This document shows, one piece after another, positions 1 through 14,000 of a DNA stretch of 64,000 bases. This stretch comes from Leptasterias polaris. Its lineage: Eukaryota > Echinodermata > Asteroidea > Forcipulatida > Asteriidae. The notes under the pieces were generated by a model. The model had not been told where the DNA came from. It did no database searches and saw only the letters and a list, made by a program, of their open reading frames with translations. Position 1 is the first letter of the stretch. Every line of letters begins with the position of its first letter. Position numbers and translations under genes: made by a program. The stretch is taken from the NCBI GenBank assembly GCA_037783415.1, contig JAZGTN010000086.1:982001-1046000 (forward strand), read 5' to 3'.

Positions 1-2030
1 CTTTACACTAGCATGGCGTACATTGTCTAGTCAAAACTGCTACGGGCTATAGTATAAACGCCGCTTCTCTACTTGCACTATGGGTCAAAACTCTGCAACC
101 TACTTGTAAAGTATTTATTTTCCTTTTCAGATGTGAATAATTAATTTGAAAAAATTTGTAATTTTATTTGACCTTTAAAAATGGTTGCGATCGCTACCAT
201 TAATAACACATCAGAAAGACAATACATGTTTAAAATCTGGGCTACTAAAACTTCCTGTGGGATAGAAATTGCCTGAATTAATGTCCTCACTCAAAACGGA
301 AAGCTTTCACCAAAACTAAGACCATGCTTTCAGTTATAAAGTAGCCTCATTGCTCTTAATACTCATCAGGACAATAGTGCCTAGTGTGTGTTGGTCTAGT
401 GGGATTCAATTCCTTTTAAACATTTTTCTTTCCACTGTAATGACAGGGAGCACCGGACACTTTTCAAGCATGTCCAAATGGGGGGCAACTTCTACCTGCT
501 CATTTGTTAAGTGTGACTATCCTTCCTAAAAACCATCCAAACTTTTTAACTTATTCAAATGTATCCTTAATGTAAAACAAATAAAAATACACATACATTC
601 TATACATTTCATTTTTATGAACTAGAAATTACGATTACTAGCTAACATTGAAGTAAACAATTTTAAATATAATTTGTCTACTCAGAACTATAACGTCAAC
701 AGAGCAATTTGTATGAATTTCATAAAATTGCTTTTGCATGATTTGAGCTCCTGGTAAATGGAGTTTATTGATCGAGAGTAGTCCCATGATATTTGTTCGG
801 CAAAAATAAACCTTTCGTTTTCTAAATTTGTGTGTTGATTTTTTAAAACTGTTTTTACGAATTTCCATTAGTTGACCTTTTCATCAATTGAAAGCAAAGC
901 TTTGAGCCGACAAATTATCTGTTTATGCAAATCAGCCGTTAATTTGTCTGACTGATGACTGATTATTAATAAATATCATTCATTATTTTAAAAGGGTTTA
1001 AAAGAAAGGTAAAATAAACAGTATAATTTCTGTTATTCGAACGTACCCAATAAAAGTTCAAGAGATCAGTAGCAGTGACTGAAACAAGTCAATACATTAA
1101 GTAGACTATTTTTATGCAAAGTGGACTCAAATTTTGGCTGATTTGTTTTGTTTACAAATGTTCATTATTATATATATATATTTTTTTCATTTTGTGATTG
1201 GTTTCCTAATGAGACCTCAAGACAGAGTCGGCGGTGAAACAAAGCAAAATGGTACCACTTTTTCTGAAGGAGGGGTCGGAAATAAGAACCGTGGAAGTTT
1301 AAAGGGCGCCCAAAAAATAGTTAGTATTTTACAAGCTAAGATGCTCAAATAGTAACGCACAATTGTTGTTGCTTTTGTTTTTTTTCACATTCATCGCCTT
1401 GACCTTAGTAGGCAGGTAAGTGTAGACATAGAATAAGAGTACCCTATTTTTGCCATTAATTATTTGTATTTTTTTCATTTTTCTGCACATTGTTGTTCCA
1501 GAAGCAAAGTAACTTCTTAAACGAAAATACAACATTTTGATTTCTCATTTTAGACACACCATACAGCCGACCTGTGATGAATAACTTTAATCCAATTCAG
1601 CTTACGGTTTAGTTCGGGGGATTTTCTGGACATTTACATGGGACTTGTTTTAGTTGCAGCAATCGAAACTAACTTGGATGGTAAACGTTTTGTCCAGAAT
1701 TTTTTCTACGTTCATATACTCGGACTTAACTCAACTGCAGCAACCGAAACAAGGAAAGCTGGGTTAATGGGTCTTCAAATAATATCTCGTCGTTTAGAAA
1801 TATTTACTTGGAAATTGATGCATGGAAATTGATGTATGGACTTTATAATATTTGAGATTTCAAATAATAATTCTAATCGTGTATTTCGTCTTTGAAGATA
1901 GTGAGGCTGCTAATTCCCCTTCAAACATTACGTACCATTTTTTAAACTGAAAGTAGTAGAGAAATAGTGGGTACTAATATTGGTGAGAGACTGTCATGTC
2001 TAAAATAATTGTGTTCGATCTTGTAGCGTT
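1..2030. other. No recognisable gene (3' flank of gene 1)
   Basis: AT-rich sequence with only short open frames on either strand. I see no splice-bounded coding exon, RNA gene or repeat family that recurs elsewhere in the window. It lies beyond the 3' end of the minus-strand gene that stops at 5042. Confidence 0.5.
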
Positions 2031-2039
2031 ATACAGTGT

Positions 2040-2490
2040 TAAATTTGCATCAAGATTAAAGACATCTGATTGTGTTACGACATAAGTTCTGGCTTGGCAA
2101 ACGTTGGGGTTCGAATCCCACCTGAGTGATATGCCTATGCGTTACGACTTGGGAAAGTACTTAGTATACAGTGCTTAGTACACATCGGTGTATGAGTAAA
2201 ATACAAAAAGTAATACATAATCTTCTTTCCCATTTGTTAACACCTATTCTATCTTTGCGTTACCTGCCGCAAAATCATTGGTTTTGAACTGGCTCTAGCC
2301 AATGGGCTAGTTCGGTTGTCTAGATGGCAAGACATCTGCATGACAAAGGTCGAGGGTTCAATTCCTACCAGAGTGGTATGCATGTGGGGTTCTTTTCCTT
2401 TTCTTTTTTCATGGGACTCAGGAAAGTACTGAGTTTATAGTGCTGTTAATACATATAGGTGGATGGGGGAAAACAAACCGAAATAATTAA
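2040..2490 (+). repeat. Two adjacent tRNA-derived SINE copies
   Basis: Two stretches (about 2070-2215 and 2305-2485) share a layout: a tRNA-like B box (GGGTTCGAATCCCACC at about 2109; GGGTTCAATTCCTACC in the second), then a common body with 'gggaaagtact' and 'ggtgtatg/ggtggatg'. The second copy also keeps an A-box-like 'ggttgtctagatggcaag'. A further fragment with 'gacatctgcatgacaaagg' lies near 2661. The heads are too decayed to be working tRNA genes. They differ from the Leu-like SINE family found elsewhere in this window. Confidence 0.55.
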
Positions 2491-3248
2491 AAAGACAAAT
2501 CTGAAATACCTACAAAATCTTACTTCTGAGGAAAAACAAAATCCTTAAGAAATGAAATAAAACGATACACTTTTTATGCAAATTTACATCAAAGGATGTA
2601 CTGAAAGTGACATAATAAAGTGCACAATATTATCATATCAAGTTTATCAGAAACTGAGAGACATCTGCATGACAAAGGTTTAAAATACTTAGAAATTTAA
2701 GATTCCGGAAAAGAAAAAATGAGAAACATCCTGAAAAAATACTAGCTTTAAGGAACAAAGTGTCACCGTACGATACACTTTTTAATGCAAATTTACACCA
2801 TCGACCGTACTGAAAATTATATAGAAAGAGCAAAAAAACAAAAACATATCAAATTGTCATCAAAAACGTAAAGAAATATTGCAAGGTAATTCTCTCTTCC
2901 GCTCGTTGATATCAATTTACAAAGTGGCAAGTGCAAGGTACTAAATTGCCCAAAATGTACAGTGCATCTTAAAACACGAAATAAACGTTTCTTACGAATA
3001 TCAAATAAATGTTAAGCATTCTTGAGTCAGGTGTCGTATCTCCAGTAAAGCCTAAAACATGTCAGACGTTTGTTTGCCTCAAATCATTTAATGTTTAGGT
3101 CTCTTATCGAGCATATCAAAATGACGCTCAGATGACCTGCATGCACAAATACACAAACAAATGTTAAAATCCAATACAGTATTCTATGAAGCCCCATTGG
3201 TGCCACTTGACAAGTGCGTATATGTTTCATTGAATGAGATGTATTTCA

Positions 3249-3375
3249 CGGCCGCCACTTATTATCTTGCGGCCGCCACTTATTATCTTGCGGCCGCCAC
3301 TTATTATCTTGCGGCCGCCACTTATTATCTTGCGGCCGCCACTTAGTATCTTGCGGCCGCCACTTAGCATCTTGC
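3249..3375. repeat. NotI minisatellite, left arm (~6 x 21 bp)
   Basis: About six tandem copies of a 21-bp unit (ggccgccacttattatcttg plus c). Each junction of units recreates GCGGCCGC. It is the reverse complement of the larger array at 4228-4662. Confidence 0.9.
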
Positions 3376-4227
3376 CAGTTGTCATGCATGGATGAAACTT
3401 CACGATTCAGCTGCTAGCCTGTGACCTATGTTTTTTGCTTGATGAGTTTACTTTTCAAAAACGAATGAACCAGTTACAGGTTTTGAAAGAGATTTTCTAA
3501 GTAACGTGCATTTTACACCGCCGAAAGATGCGGAATACTAAGATTGTATCCTGGGTATTGTTTTACTTTAACAGTCTATATCAGCAAAAGGTACCGGTAT
3601 ATACAAGGCCCTGTAAAATATAGTCTCAAAATTATAAAGTGGGTTTCAACCATTTTAAAACCCCAATGTTCAAAAAGTTACTAAGTCAATACTATCATAC
3701 AGAACTTCCTAATTGAAGTAGGCATAAGCTGGAGATTAAGTGATGCAGTCTTGTAAAGAAACTTGATCAACAAAGAATTCATAACAAGGCACGAATCTTA
3801 ATTTCGGTATCACCAAGAACTCTTCAATTTACACTTCCATATTTACCAATGATGAAAATGGCTCGAAACTGATCTACACATTTGAAGCAGCAGTGTTTAT
3901 AGAAATTGTTATTATCTCAAACTCACAAAGCCTTATAAAGAAATCTCTCTTATTTTAAATATTTAATAACATTTGAACAACATAAACGAAAAGGAAAAGA
4001 GGGTTATCTCACTGGATCGACATCCACTGTATAATGTATATAAAATATAACAAAATTCAGGAGTGATTTCAGCTCCCAACGTAAGAAACTCTTTCAATAA
4101 CAATCCACAAGGAAGTCCAATAAATTTGCAGCAATTCTGTCGGAGCATGACCTCTACACCTACCCACACCCTCAAAAAAGTATAAAATAAATACCTTCAA
4201 GACTCGAATGTTATCAAAGATTACCAA

Positions 4228-4662
4228 GATAATAAGTGGCGGCCGCAAGATAATAAGTGGCGGCCGCAACTTACTAAGTTGCGGCCGCAAGATAATAAGT
4301 GGCGGCCGCAACTTACTAAGTGGCGGCCGCAAGATAATAAGTGGCGGCCGCAAGATAATAAGTGGCGGCCGCAAGATAATAAGTGGCGGCCGCAACTTAC
4401 TAAGTGGCGGCCGCAAGATAATAAGTGGCGGCCGCAAGATAATAAGTGGCGGCCGCAAGATAATAAGTGGCGGCCGCAAGATAATAAGTGGCGGCCGCAA
4501 GATAATAAGTGGCGGCCGCAAGATAATAAGTGGCGGCCGCAAGATAATAAGTGGCGGCCGCAAGATAATAAGTGGCGGCCGCAAGATAATAAGTGGCGGT
4601 CGCAAGATAATAAGTGGCGGCCGCAAGATATAAGTGGCGGCCGCAAGATATAAGTGGCGGTG
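4228..4662. repeat. NotI minisatellite, right arm (~21 x 21 bp)
   Basis: About 21 tandem units of gataataagtggcggccgca. A minority variant has 'acttactaagtggc' in place of 'gataataagtggc'. Because 21 is a multiple of three, the array is open in several frames and yields spurious 7-residue-repeat proteins on both strands. These should not be annotated as genes. Confidence 0.95.
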
Positions 4663-5041
4663 CTGTGAAATACATATCATTCAGTGAAACATATATGCAC
4701 TTGTCAAGTGGCACCAATGGGGCTTCATAGTATTCCGCAAAGGTTCTGCAAAACCTTAAAAAAAATTCACATTGAATATTTTTAAACTTTTAGTCTGACA
4801 ATCTTTGTTGTACCCTATAAGGTTGTTAATAGTGTTGTGCTTCAATATATGATTTTCAAATACATGCCATAATAGGTTTTGACATTTGACCAACAATTAA
4901 ATCTAGTAAACACCAACAAAATTGTGTATTTCAAAGACTTAAACATAGTCCTAAGTTGATTCAGTGGGTGAATAAAGTTGTATAGTAGTGCGACACCAAC
5001 AGGTAGTGCACGGTGCGGATACGCCGCTCCAAAGGCTCGTC

Positions 5042-5094
5042 TCACTCAGTATCGATGTGAATGGTCAAGTAATCCGCCACGCCCAACGTTCCAG
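5042..5094 (-). CDS. Gene 1 exon 5 (53-nt terminal coding exon)
   Basis: A very small last coding exon. Acceptor TTTCTAG (AG at 5096-5095). Two bases complete an Ala codon from exon 4, then 16 codons with GTLGVADYLTIHI and a TGA at 5044-5042. The GVAD-x-L strand is the usual end of this domain, which, with the exact phase match, is the reason for including it. No clear AATAAA is visible nearby on the minus strand. Confidence 0.75.
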
Positions 5095-8000
5095 CTAGAA
5101 ACAATAACATTAAATTAAACGAAAATGCTGATTAAAAGCTTTAAGATTAACTGTGTTTTTGTCCTATTATTATTATTTTGTTATTTGTCGTCACTAGGTT
5201 TTTGTTATTGGATGTTTTTTCCTTCTTGTTTTTCTTTCTTTCTTTCGTTTTTTGAAAATGTGTTGGACAATTTGAGAAACTCTGCTGTGACACGCGGTTA
5301 TCGAACGTTTCGTGAAAGTTGCAGCATTTTCAAAATCCATAAAGTTAAGAACGATTAAAAAAATAGAAAAAATACTTTGGAAAAAATACTTTGGAAAAAA
5401 TACTTAGAACCTATACTGTTGTTCGTGCCCTAATTATTTTAAACAATGCTGTTGGGTGTCATTTGGTGTACCATTCAATGTAGGATAAATTTACAGACAA
5501 TTTTATCAAAGACATGCGACTGTACTAATTGATGCCAGGTTCAATTTCACGGATATTTAGCGGATATTTCGTTATACCATGGTGTGATAAAACACATTAT
5601 TCACCACATGCACACAGTACAGTGGGAGGGGCACCTGTCCAGCCCGCCGGTAGTAAGGATAAAGTAATGTCTACTTGAAGTTTAGAATGTCACCAATTAC
5701 ATGCAACTCGCCCCTGGCAATGGGCACGATTGGCATTTGACTTATTTGGGTTCTAGGTCGCATAAACCTGTGAGCAATTTCAAAAGTTCTCAAGTTCAAA
5801 AGAAAAGGTTTTTGGTATTTGCCACCAAGGCGGGAACCCTCATTTCGGCTCAGATTTTCAAAGTCACTGTTCGGAAAATTAACCCCTCCTTGGTTTAGGA
5901 ATCTTCATAACCTATCCTTGACATCATTTGTATATTTGGGCATTTTGTTATAACTATTATTTCTTTTGAGAAGCGGAATGCCACTGCCTCAGTTTTAACA
6001 AAGTTAGTTTGCATTTTAAAGTTTGTTTTACTTGAGATTATTTAAATAGTCTACAAGGTTTTCTTATCTCACCACGAACAAAGATATTGACAAATTAAAG
6101 GGGTATGTAGCTCAGTTGGCAGAGCGCCGGAACGTTTCCGGAGGACGTTGGTTCAAATACCGCTCTAGTCAACTTTTGCTTTGTTCAATCTCAAATCATT
6201 CAACAGTTTATATTTTGTGAACACTGTAGCTAGCACCCCATTGTTCAGGAGGGGCTAATATTCCGACCGTATATGTACAAGCGCTGGAAACACTCCGAGT
6301 GCAGTTTAAGAACTATTATTGTGCTTTAACACTTTAACCTGTCAGTGCTTAATATTTATACTAATGATTTTTGAGGATAAACGTTTGCACAATTATTATT
6401 GGTAGTAAACATCGAAGCAAAAAACTTGCCAAGTTTTTAGGGACAAGCATGCCTCGCATGTTTGGTGGCAAGCGGGCCAACATTTATTGGCAAGTATGCC
6501 TGGCTCTAGGTAACACTAAGCGTGCAGATGAATTTTCGGGCCAGTATGCCCAGTGTTTGAGGCCAAGCATGATCTACGCTTTGTTGTTAATATTAGGTGC
6601 AAAACCCCCTCCATTTATATAATTGAGGATTTTTAATGCAGCCTTTTGCCCAAGTTGGAATTGACAAAACGTGCTGAATTAAATACAGTGACGTTGTTAA
6701 AAATAATGTGCCTAAAATTACAACAAAGTTTCGTTGACTGTTTATCTGTGAACTGTCTTAGAAAAGTAAGAGTATAGCTTCACAACATAACCTTGTTACC
6801 AGAATATTATTTCCTTTGTGTGCTAATCGTCTGACCCCCCAACCCCCCAAAAAAAATAAAATAAAAAAAATTCTCACAGAGACGTTCATAAAAAGGGTAG
6901 ATAAGAGAAAGTGCGTTTTTGAGTCTTTTGCTTGTTATACGCTTACACCAGTCTTTGTAAATGCTTTTTATGGAGAGGTATTGTTTTTTGACAATATTTA
7001 TGGCTTACCGTCTTTTGCATCCTGCCAGTTGGTTGAGTCGCTGTGTGTGCTGTACAGTATGACAGGATACCGGTTGATTGAGTTCTCCCATGAGCAATAG
7101 CCTGTTATATCTCCCACCACCAGCCAGCCACGATCGACGTGACATCCACCGTAGTTCCTATTGATGAAGAACCGCCGCTCCCACCAACTGTATGGTTTGT
7201 GCGAATACAATAAATATAGATAATACTAGGTCAGTAACCCAACACAGTGGCAGAAGCATCCACCACTATTAATATAATTTGATTTGAAGTTTATTCGTAT
7301 ATTTCCTGGAAGTATCGCCCTGGAAAAGCTTTTATTTAAATGTGTTACCCGCTCTATCGAATTGATGAATGTCTCGGAAATTTAAAAAAATGAGTTATGC
7401 ATACCATGTTAACAAGTAACTCACTAGCTTTCCAGCAATACCATTATTATTTCCGTAGCTTATTTCAATCCGAAGTTATCGGGCAGTGAAGAAAGTCTAC
7501 TAGTTAAGGTCACTTCCATTTTTTTTACGACGTGTTTATTTAGATAATCGTTTTTAACAACAGCTAGCTATTGTAGATATGCGGTTTTTGTGTGGATTTA
7601 TTCGTCTTTTCATTTAAAGGTAAGACAAGGACAAGAAAGATCAAGTTTTGTTTAACCTAATCCACCAAAATCGTGTAGTGTTTTTTCATGATTTTCGATT
7701 GTCAACAACTTTTGTATGGCGAATTACACGTAAACTTGATTTCCGAGACATTTCTCATTTCGATAGAGCGGGTCACATTTGTCAAGTAAAATCCAACACC
7801 CGATTCGACTACCCACCGCTGTTAATAAGCAAGGCTTGAGGGGGAGATGCCATACTATAAGCGTGCTCGAAATATATGATCATGTTACATAATACGCCAG
7901 GCACACTTAGAAGCGAGGTCGGCGTCGCGCGGTAGAGAATCAGTCACACCATTAACTTACCAATAATCATTGATCGGCAGAATCTCTACCTAAGCACCTG

Positions 8001-11000
8001 AATACAAAGTGGATGTGTTCAATGTGATTCATCCATTGATGATTCGGAGACATTTTGGGGCGAAAACTTCCGCAACCAGAACTTTGCAGAAGAAGTCATT
8101 ATTTCATGAGGCGGCCATGATGGCGGCCTCGCTAACAAGCGTGGCGGGTGATATTATGTAAGATGATAATATATTTCGGGCACGCTTATAGTATGGCATC
8201 TCCCCCCTCAAGCGTTGCTTATTAACAGCGGTGGGTAGTCGGATGGGTTGTTTCAGTTTGTCTTCGCTGTTTCCCTACATTGGTTGGACATTCAGTCGGA
8301 CTTCTAGATCTCGGCTACATCAATGCTCAGAAACGCAACGCAATCGATTTTTTTTTTACCGACTCAAGATAAATGCTTAGTCTTTGTCACACAATACACA
8401 ACAAATGAAAATATGACTACTTATCTCTGCCCGTGCAGAGATAATGTCCTTGTGCTGGATATTCTTCTTCTTCTCCTTCTTCTTCAGTCAGGCCGTTTGC
8501 GAAACCACGGCCTGGGCCATGGGCTTGGATTTGGGCTTAGGCTCCGCCAGTTATACGCGTGCTTTCCGCCGTACGGGGCTTCAAACAGGCAGACAGAGCC
8601 CAAGTGGGAGCCCAAGTGGGAGCGCAAGCTCAAGTCGTGGTTTTGTAAACGGCCACAATTGGAACCAAAAATGTTACCCAAATAACCGTCTATGTCCAGT
8701 GATAGAGAAGTAATTCGTAGTGGCCGTTGTTGTCAGGTCACTCCATGGAGAGGATACCAGGCGCTCCTTGGCAAACCAGCTCAAAATGTCTGAGTCTGTT
8801 CCATTGAATACCAATTCAACTTTGACCCCAGTCTGGTCATACAAGGACAGCTTGACCTGGACAGAGGTTTCAAAGTTAAAACAAAACAATGGAAAACAAA
8901 GTTTTAGGGATTGCACCGTAGGAACTGGATCGTCACAGAACGCTTCACGAGAAGAAACCGACACACAAGATCGCAATTTACGATGTTAAATTCGGCCATC
9001 TCGTGAATTTAAGCGTAATTTTTCTCATCGGGTTTCATCTATTTTTTAAAATTTATTATTATTTGTGTTTACTGGTGGGGGGGGGGGGGGGGGGGGAGTG
9101 GTCGTGAACCTTTTCTCCAAATTAGGCCTGAATGAATTCCCTGAAATTTCTCAGGAGCTATATGCCTAATGAAGGGGCAACAGTGGATTATTGATAAAAT
9201 TGCTTAGTTTCTGTCATGTATACATGTCTCTTTGTGTAAGATGACAAAAATGGTGAACTCCATGATTAAAAACCTAAATGCTGGCAGTATTACGCCCCAG
9301 TTGATGATGTTACGGTTGGAAAAGTATGCAACATCAATAATGTTGGTTTTCAAAATGGCTGACTTGAACCCCCTTTTTGATCACCAATTAGAACTCTTTT
9401 TTCCCCTATTAAATTATTGGTACTATTATTTCATCAACCGGATTTGAACAAAAATGTAATCAGACAATATCATCGATATAATTGTGTTGATTTTCAAAAT
9501 GGCTGCCGTTTAGTTTTCTGAACGCATACTAATTACTTTTATCTCAATTTGTGGGCATCAGGTTTTAAAACTCTTTGTTGATGATGTCAATGATTAAAAA
9601 TGCATAAGTAAAGTAAAGGACAAATGTGGCAGCCGCGTTGATTTATGAAATAGCTCTCATTTAAATTGTTAGTTGTTTATTACTTTAGGTCATCTTGTGG
9701 GTACCCTAAATCAATAATTTGGCGGTATTGCTCCAAAGAGTTCGCGTGTTGTGGGCTCAGAAAGCTTAAAGCCATCTCGTTTCAATTTATTGCAAATCCA
9801 AAGTGTACCCAGCAGCAAAATTGTGAAGGCAATTTGTGGCGCCTCCGAGCGCGTAGGTACGAAACCTTTACGGCGTTGGTCCTGGGCCCGCTTATAGGCC
9901 CCGAAACACTTTGGACTATAGATGCTCTGTGGCACAATGTCAGGCAACATTTGACCACTTTAAACAGTGGGTTTTTTCAGCAAGAATGTTATTTAGCCTT
10001 TTTGAGTTGGGAGTCATTGATTCAGATATCCTGAGTTAATAAACGAAATAAAATCAAACTGCAGGCTACAATATTTAATCGGGGACGTAAAATGTGTTGG
10101 AAGCGACACACTACATGAATTTTAACTCAAATTAACAAAATATTAATTTTGATTTAATTAACAGGATAAGAATGTAGCGCAAAATATGCTCCTATTGAGA
10201 ACAATTTGCTTCTTCTGGCGAAAGTAGGCAGTTAAAATGATGGCCAGTAGGCAGTAAAGCCACCCGACCGCCCAGCTGCCCAAAGCAATGCACTGTAACA
10301 TGCAGTAGGAGGAAACGCTCATCAACTTGTGTTCGGAGCGGGACAATTTTACAAAAAAAAAATAATAATAATAATCATTGGTACGTATACGTGTTGGTTA
10401 AGTCAATATAAGTCATGTACAGATCATTATTAGTTTCCTCGTTCACAATTGAATTATGAAATGTTAATGACGATGGAGTATTTAAGCTTATGCCAACACC
10501 ACGCTCAGTAGTAAACAAAAAGGTCTTTTCTTTCATCACTATGATACTGTCAAAAACTAATGACTTGTCATTTAATCAGTATGAGCATTTGAAGCCGGTA
10601 AAAGCCTTCAAACGTGTTCATCCTTAGAAAAACAATCGCGACAATCGCCATAACGATTACCAGTTGACCTAAACTGTTATAACCCTTTCAGTACCGCCGT
10701 GCCATAGAGGCTCAAAACAACATTCCACTTGGTGACCAATGAGCCCGTATGGCACGGAATTATTAGCACTCTTGGTGACCAATGAGCCTCTGTGGCACAT
10801 CGACAAAAAGTAATTTATCAAAATGTTAATAGCCCCCTCAATCGCCTGCGTCCATCCCCCTGGTAACAAGCTGGCCGCGTGTGCCCTGAAGCGTCGCAAG
10901 TTTTAAAATTTAAGCGGGATCGTTAAGCGTCCCCCCACGCATTCTTGAGTAAGAGATCATTCTGACAACATGGCCGAAGAAAATGATAACATTTTGTAAG

Positions 11001-14000
11001 AAATTTTCGCAGACAGTGGTTCAGAAATGTCATCTGACGAGGAATCGCCACTTGAGGACTCGGAGACGTCAGAAGACAGTGAGGATACAGAGCCGAGGGC
11101 CTCGACATCAACAGCAACATTAACCTGTTCTAAGAAGGGTAAGAAGACCAAAAAAAAAAACGAATTTCAGGTGTGGATGGCGTGAAGCCAACTGTTACAC
11201 ACGGCGACCGCCTGTTAAAATTACAGCAAACACCGGGGCTACAGAAGACTTCAGTTCGTTCTCCCCCATACAAATCTTCAAACTGTACTTTTGTGAAGCA
11301 GTGTGGCAGATGATGGTACTAGAGACTATTCGTTATGCTGAACAAATATTGGGAGCGGGAGCAGAAAATAAGTGTGCATGGAGACCAACTGATGTACCTG
11401 AAATGATGGCATTCGTGGCCCTACTTCTTTGCATGGGAATCAACAAAAGGCCTCGTTACTCCATGCATTGGTCCAGGTCTGAAATTCTACGAAGTCCCCT
11501 GTACTCAGCAACCATGGCTCGTAACCGATTTACTGCAATCCAAAGATTTTTTCACCTCGCCAATAACAGAGATGTCGAGGGCAACTCTCCCCGTGACAAA
11601 CTTGCTAAATTACGGCCACTGTTAAACATTGTACTACCATCATTCCTCCGGGTGTACCAGCCGGGACGAAGTCTTTCACCGGACGAGACGATGGTCAAAT
11701 TCAAAGGACGGGTGAGCTTCAAGCAGTACATGCCAAGAAAAGCCGCAAAATGGGGATTGAAATCTTTCTCATTGAACGAATCCGACACAGGGTACACATG
11801 TGCCTGGGAGTTGTTCACAGGATCGCAGCCCAGGTTCCCACAAGGACAGTCCTCTGTAAGTGATCCTGAGACAAACCATTCATCCGAAATAGGGGCACCA
11901 GGCAACGTAGTATTGAACCTTTTGCAGGGACTCGAAAATAAAGGACATTGCATCTACAAGGACAATTGGTTTACTAGCCCGGCTCTGTTCTCCAAGTTGT
12001 CTGAGCTAGGATTCGGAGCTTGTGGAACTGTGCGCTATACCACCCTAGGGATACCCGACGTAGCAAACTCCAAGAAATTTCCTATGAAAAGCGGTGCAGA
12101 TCCCACATTTTTTCAGAAAGCAGGCCAACTATGCGTTATGTGGCAGGACACAAAACGTGTCACTCTCCTCTCAAACTATGGCGATTGCAGTGTCACTAGT
12201 AAAAAGATTCGGAGCCGGAAAACTTCAACAGGATTTCGTCATATCAAAAAACCGTGCATAGTTGAGGATTACAATAAATACATGGGGGGCACGGATCTGG
12301 CAGGACAATTATGCACGTACTATACTCATACCCACAAAACATTCAAATGGTGGAAACGTGTATTTATTACAATCCTAGACATATGTTTGCTCAATGCTAA
12401 TGTCGTATACAACAACATCCATACAAACAAGAGCTTGTCTACTTTGGATTTTCGGGTCAAGGTGATAGAGGCACTTATTTCAAGCTTCGAGAACAACCCA
12501 GTTCACCATGCCCGTAAAGTGTCAAGTGCTTCAAACGCCCTTTCAACTCAGCACTTTCCAGGTCCGAATGTTGACGGGAAGAAACGTGACTGTGTTGTAT
12601 GCAGTTCCACCTCTAATCGGAAACAAACTCGCACGATTTGTAAGCAGTGTATCAAGCCAATGTGTGTTAAACCATGCTTTGAGAAAATCCACACCAAGCG
12701 ATAAATTAGGTCAACAATTCAACTATTAAGTTAATTATGTAAAAAAATTGTAAAGCGGTTATACCATTATTGGAGAATTTCCACACCAAACGAATAATGT
12801 TCTAAACTTTCTGAATACCCCCCCCCCCGCCTCAATGTTGAATCCCACAATCGCATGCCTGCCAACAATCAACATTGAGGCGGGGGGGGGGGGGGGGAGA
12901 TGGTACTTAGAAAAAACAAGTATAGCATGGGGGGGGAGATGGTACTTAGAAAAAACAAGTATAGCACTTTGGCAAAATGTAATATTAGTTCCTTCTTCAC
13001 ATATTGGTTCATTAGTCCGGGAGCCCGGCGGGGTTTATTGAAAATATTTAGTGCAAAAGGTTTGAAGTGTGGGATATGCAGCACCCCCCGGGGGAACCTT
13101 AAAATGTGATTTCTTAAGTGCACCGAGTGGTGCGTTGGGAGGGGGGAGCCCCCTAAACTCACCCCAAAAGTCGATTTTATGAAAATGTTGAGTGCAACCT
13201 AAATTTCTTCATGGATTGAAAGGCCATGATCCACTGACTATGATTTCCGTACTTAAGAAAATAAATAATGGTGCCAAGTCTAATTAAGAAGGCCCTTAAT
13301 TAGCGCTAATTACACGTTTAATCGAAATTTTGAGTGCAAGGATGAAACATGTGTCAACGTGTACCTTACACTGTGCTGACTCAAAATCAACTGCTTAAGA
13401 AAATTTTAAGTGGTGCCATCTTTGCTTAAGAAAGGGTCAAAGGTCAACAAAGGTCAAAGTTCGATTTAATGAAAATGTTGGAGTGCAAGCAAAATTTCTT
13501 CATGGATTGAAAGGCCATGGTCCACTGACTATGATTTCCGTACTTAAGAAAATAAATAATGGTGCCAAGTCTAATTAAGAAGGCCCTTAATTAGCGCTAA
13601 TTACACGTTTAATCGAAATTCTGAGTGCAAGGATGAAACATGTGCCAACGTGTACCTTACACTGTGCTGACTCAAAATCAACTGCTTAAGAAAATTTTAA
13701 GTGGTGCCATCTTTGCTTAAGAAAGGGTCAAAGGTCAACAAAGGTCAAAGTTTGATTTAATGAAAATGTTGGAGTGCAAGCAAAATTTCTTTATGGATTG
13801 AAAGGCCATGGTCCACTGACTATGATTTCCGTACTTAAGAAAATAAATAATGGTGCCAAGTCTAATTAAGAAGGCCCTTAATTAGCGCTAATTACACGTT
13901 TAATCTAAATTTTGAGTGCAAGTATGAAACATGTGCCAACGTGTACCTTACACTGTGCTGACTCAAAATCAACTGCTTAAGAAAATTTTAAGTGGTGCCA

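Larger units (their letters stand above)
3185..4729. mobile_element. Foldback-type element with NotI minisatellite arms
   Basis: Inverted repeats beginning TATGAAGCCCCATTGG face each other at 3185 and 4729. The outer arm (about 70 bp) is followed inward by arrays of a 21-bp unit containing GCGGCCGC, about 6 units on the left and about 21 on the right, in opposite orientation. The element is bounded by a 6-bp direct repeat GTATTC (3179-3184 and 4730-4735), which I read as the target-site duplication. The middle (about 3380-4210) has no convincing protein, so the element looks non-autonomous. The layout recalls foldback elements such as Drosophila FB and sea urchin TU, whose long inverted repeats contain short tandem repeats. 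The superfamily is unknown. Confidence 0.8.

Noticed and set aside
3249..4662. CRISPR array
   Set aside because: The units are contiguous with no spacers, and the context is eukaryotic.
4069..4717. Long open frames (105-203 codons) on both strands over the NotI array
   Set aside because: They are produced by a 21-bp repeat, which is open in several frames at once. The peptides are pure 7-residue repeats.
6101..6172. Functional tRNA gene
   Set aside because: A and B boxes are present, but the acceptor and T stems do not pair and the anticodon loop is too short.
6998..7008. TAA at 6998 as the end of gene 1
   Set aside because: It would remove the usual C-terminal strand of the domain. A strong donor GTAAGC precedes it and an exactly phased last exon exists at 5094-5042.
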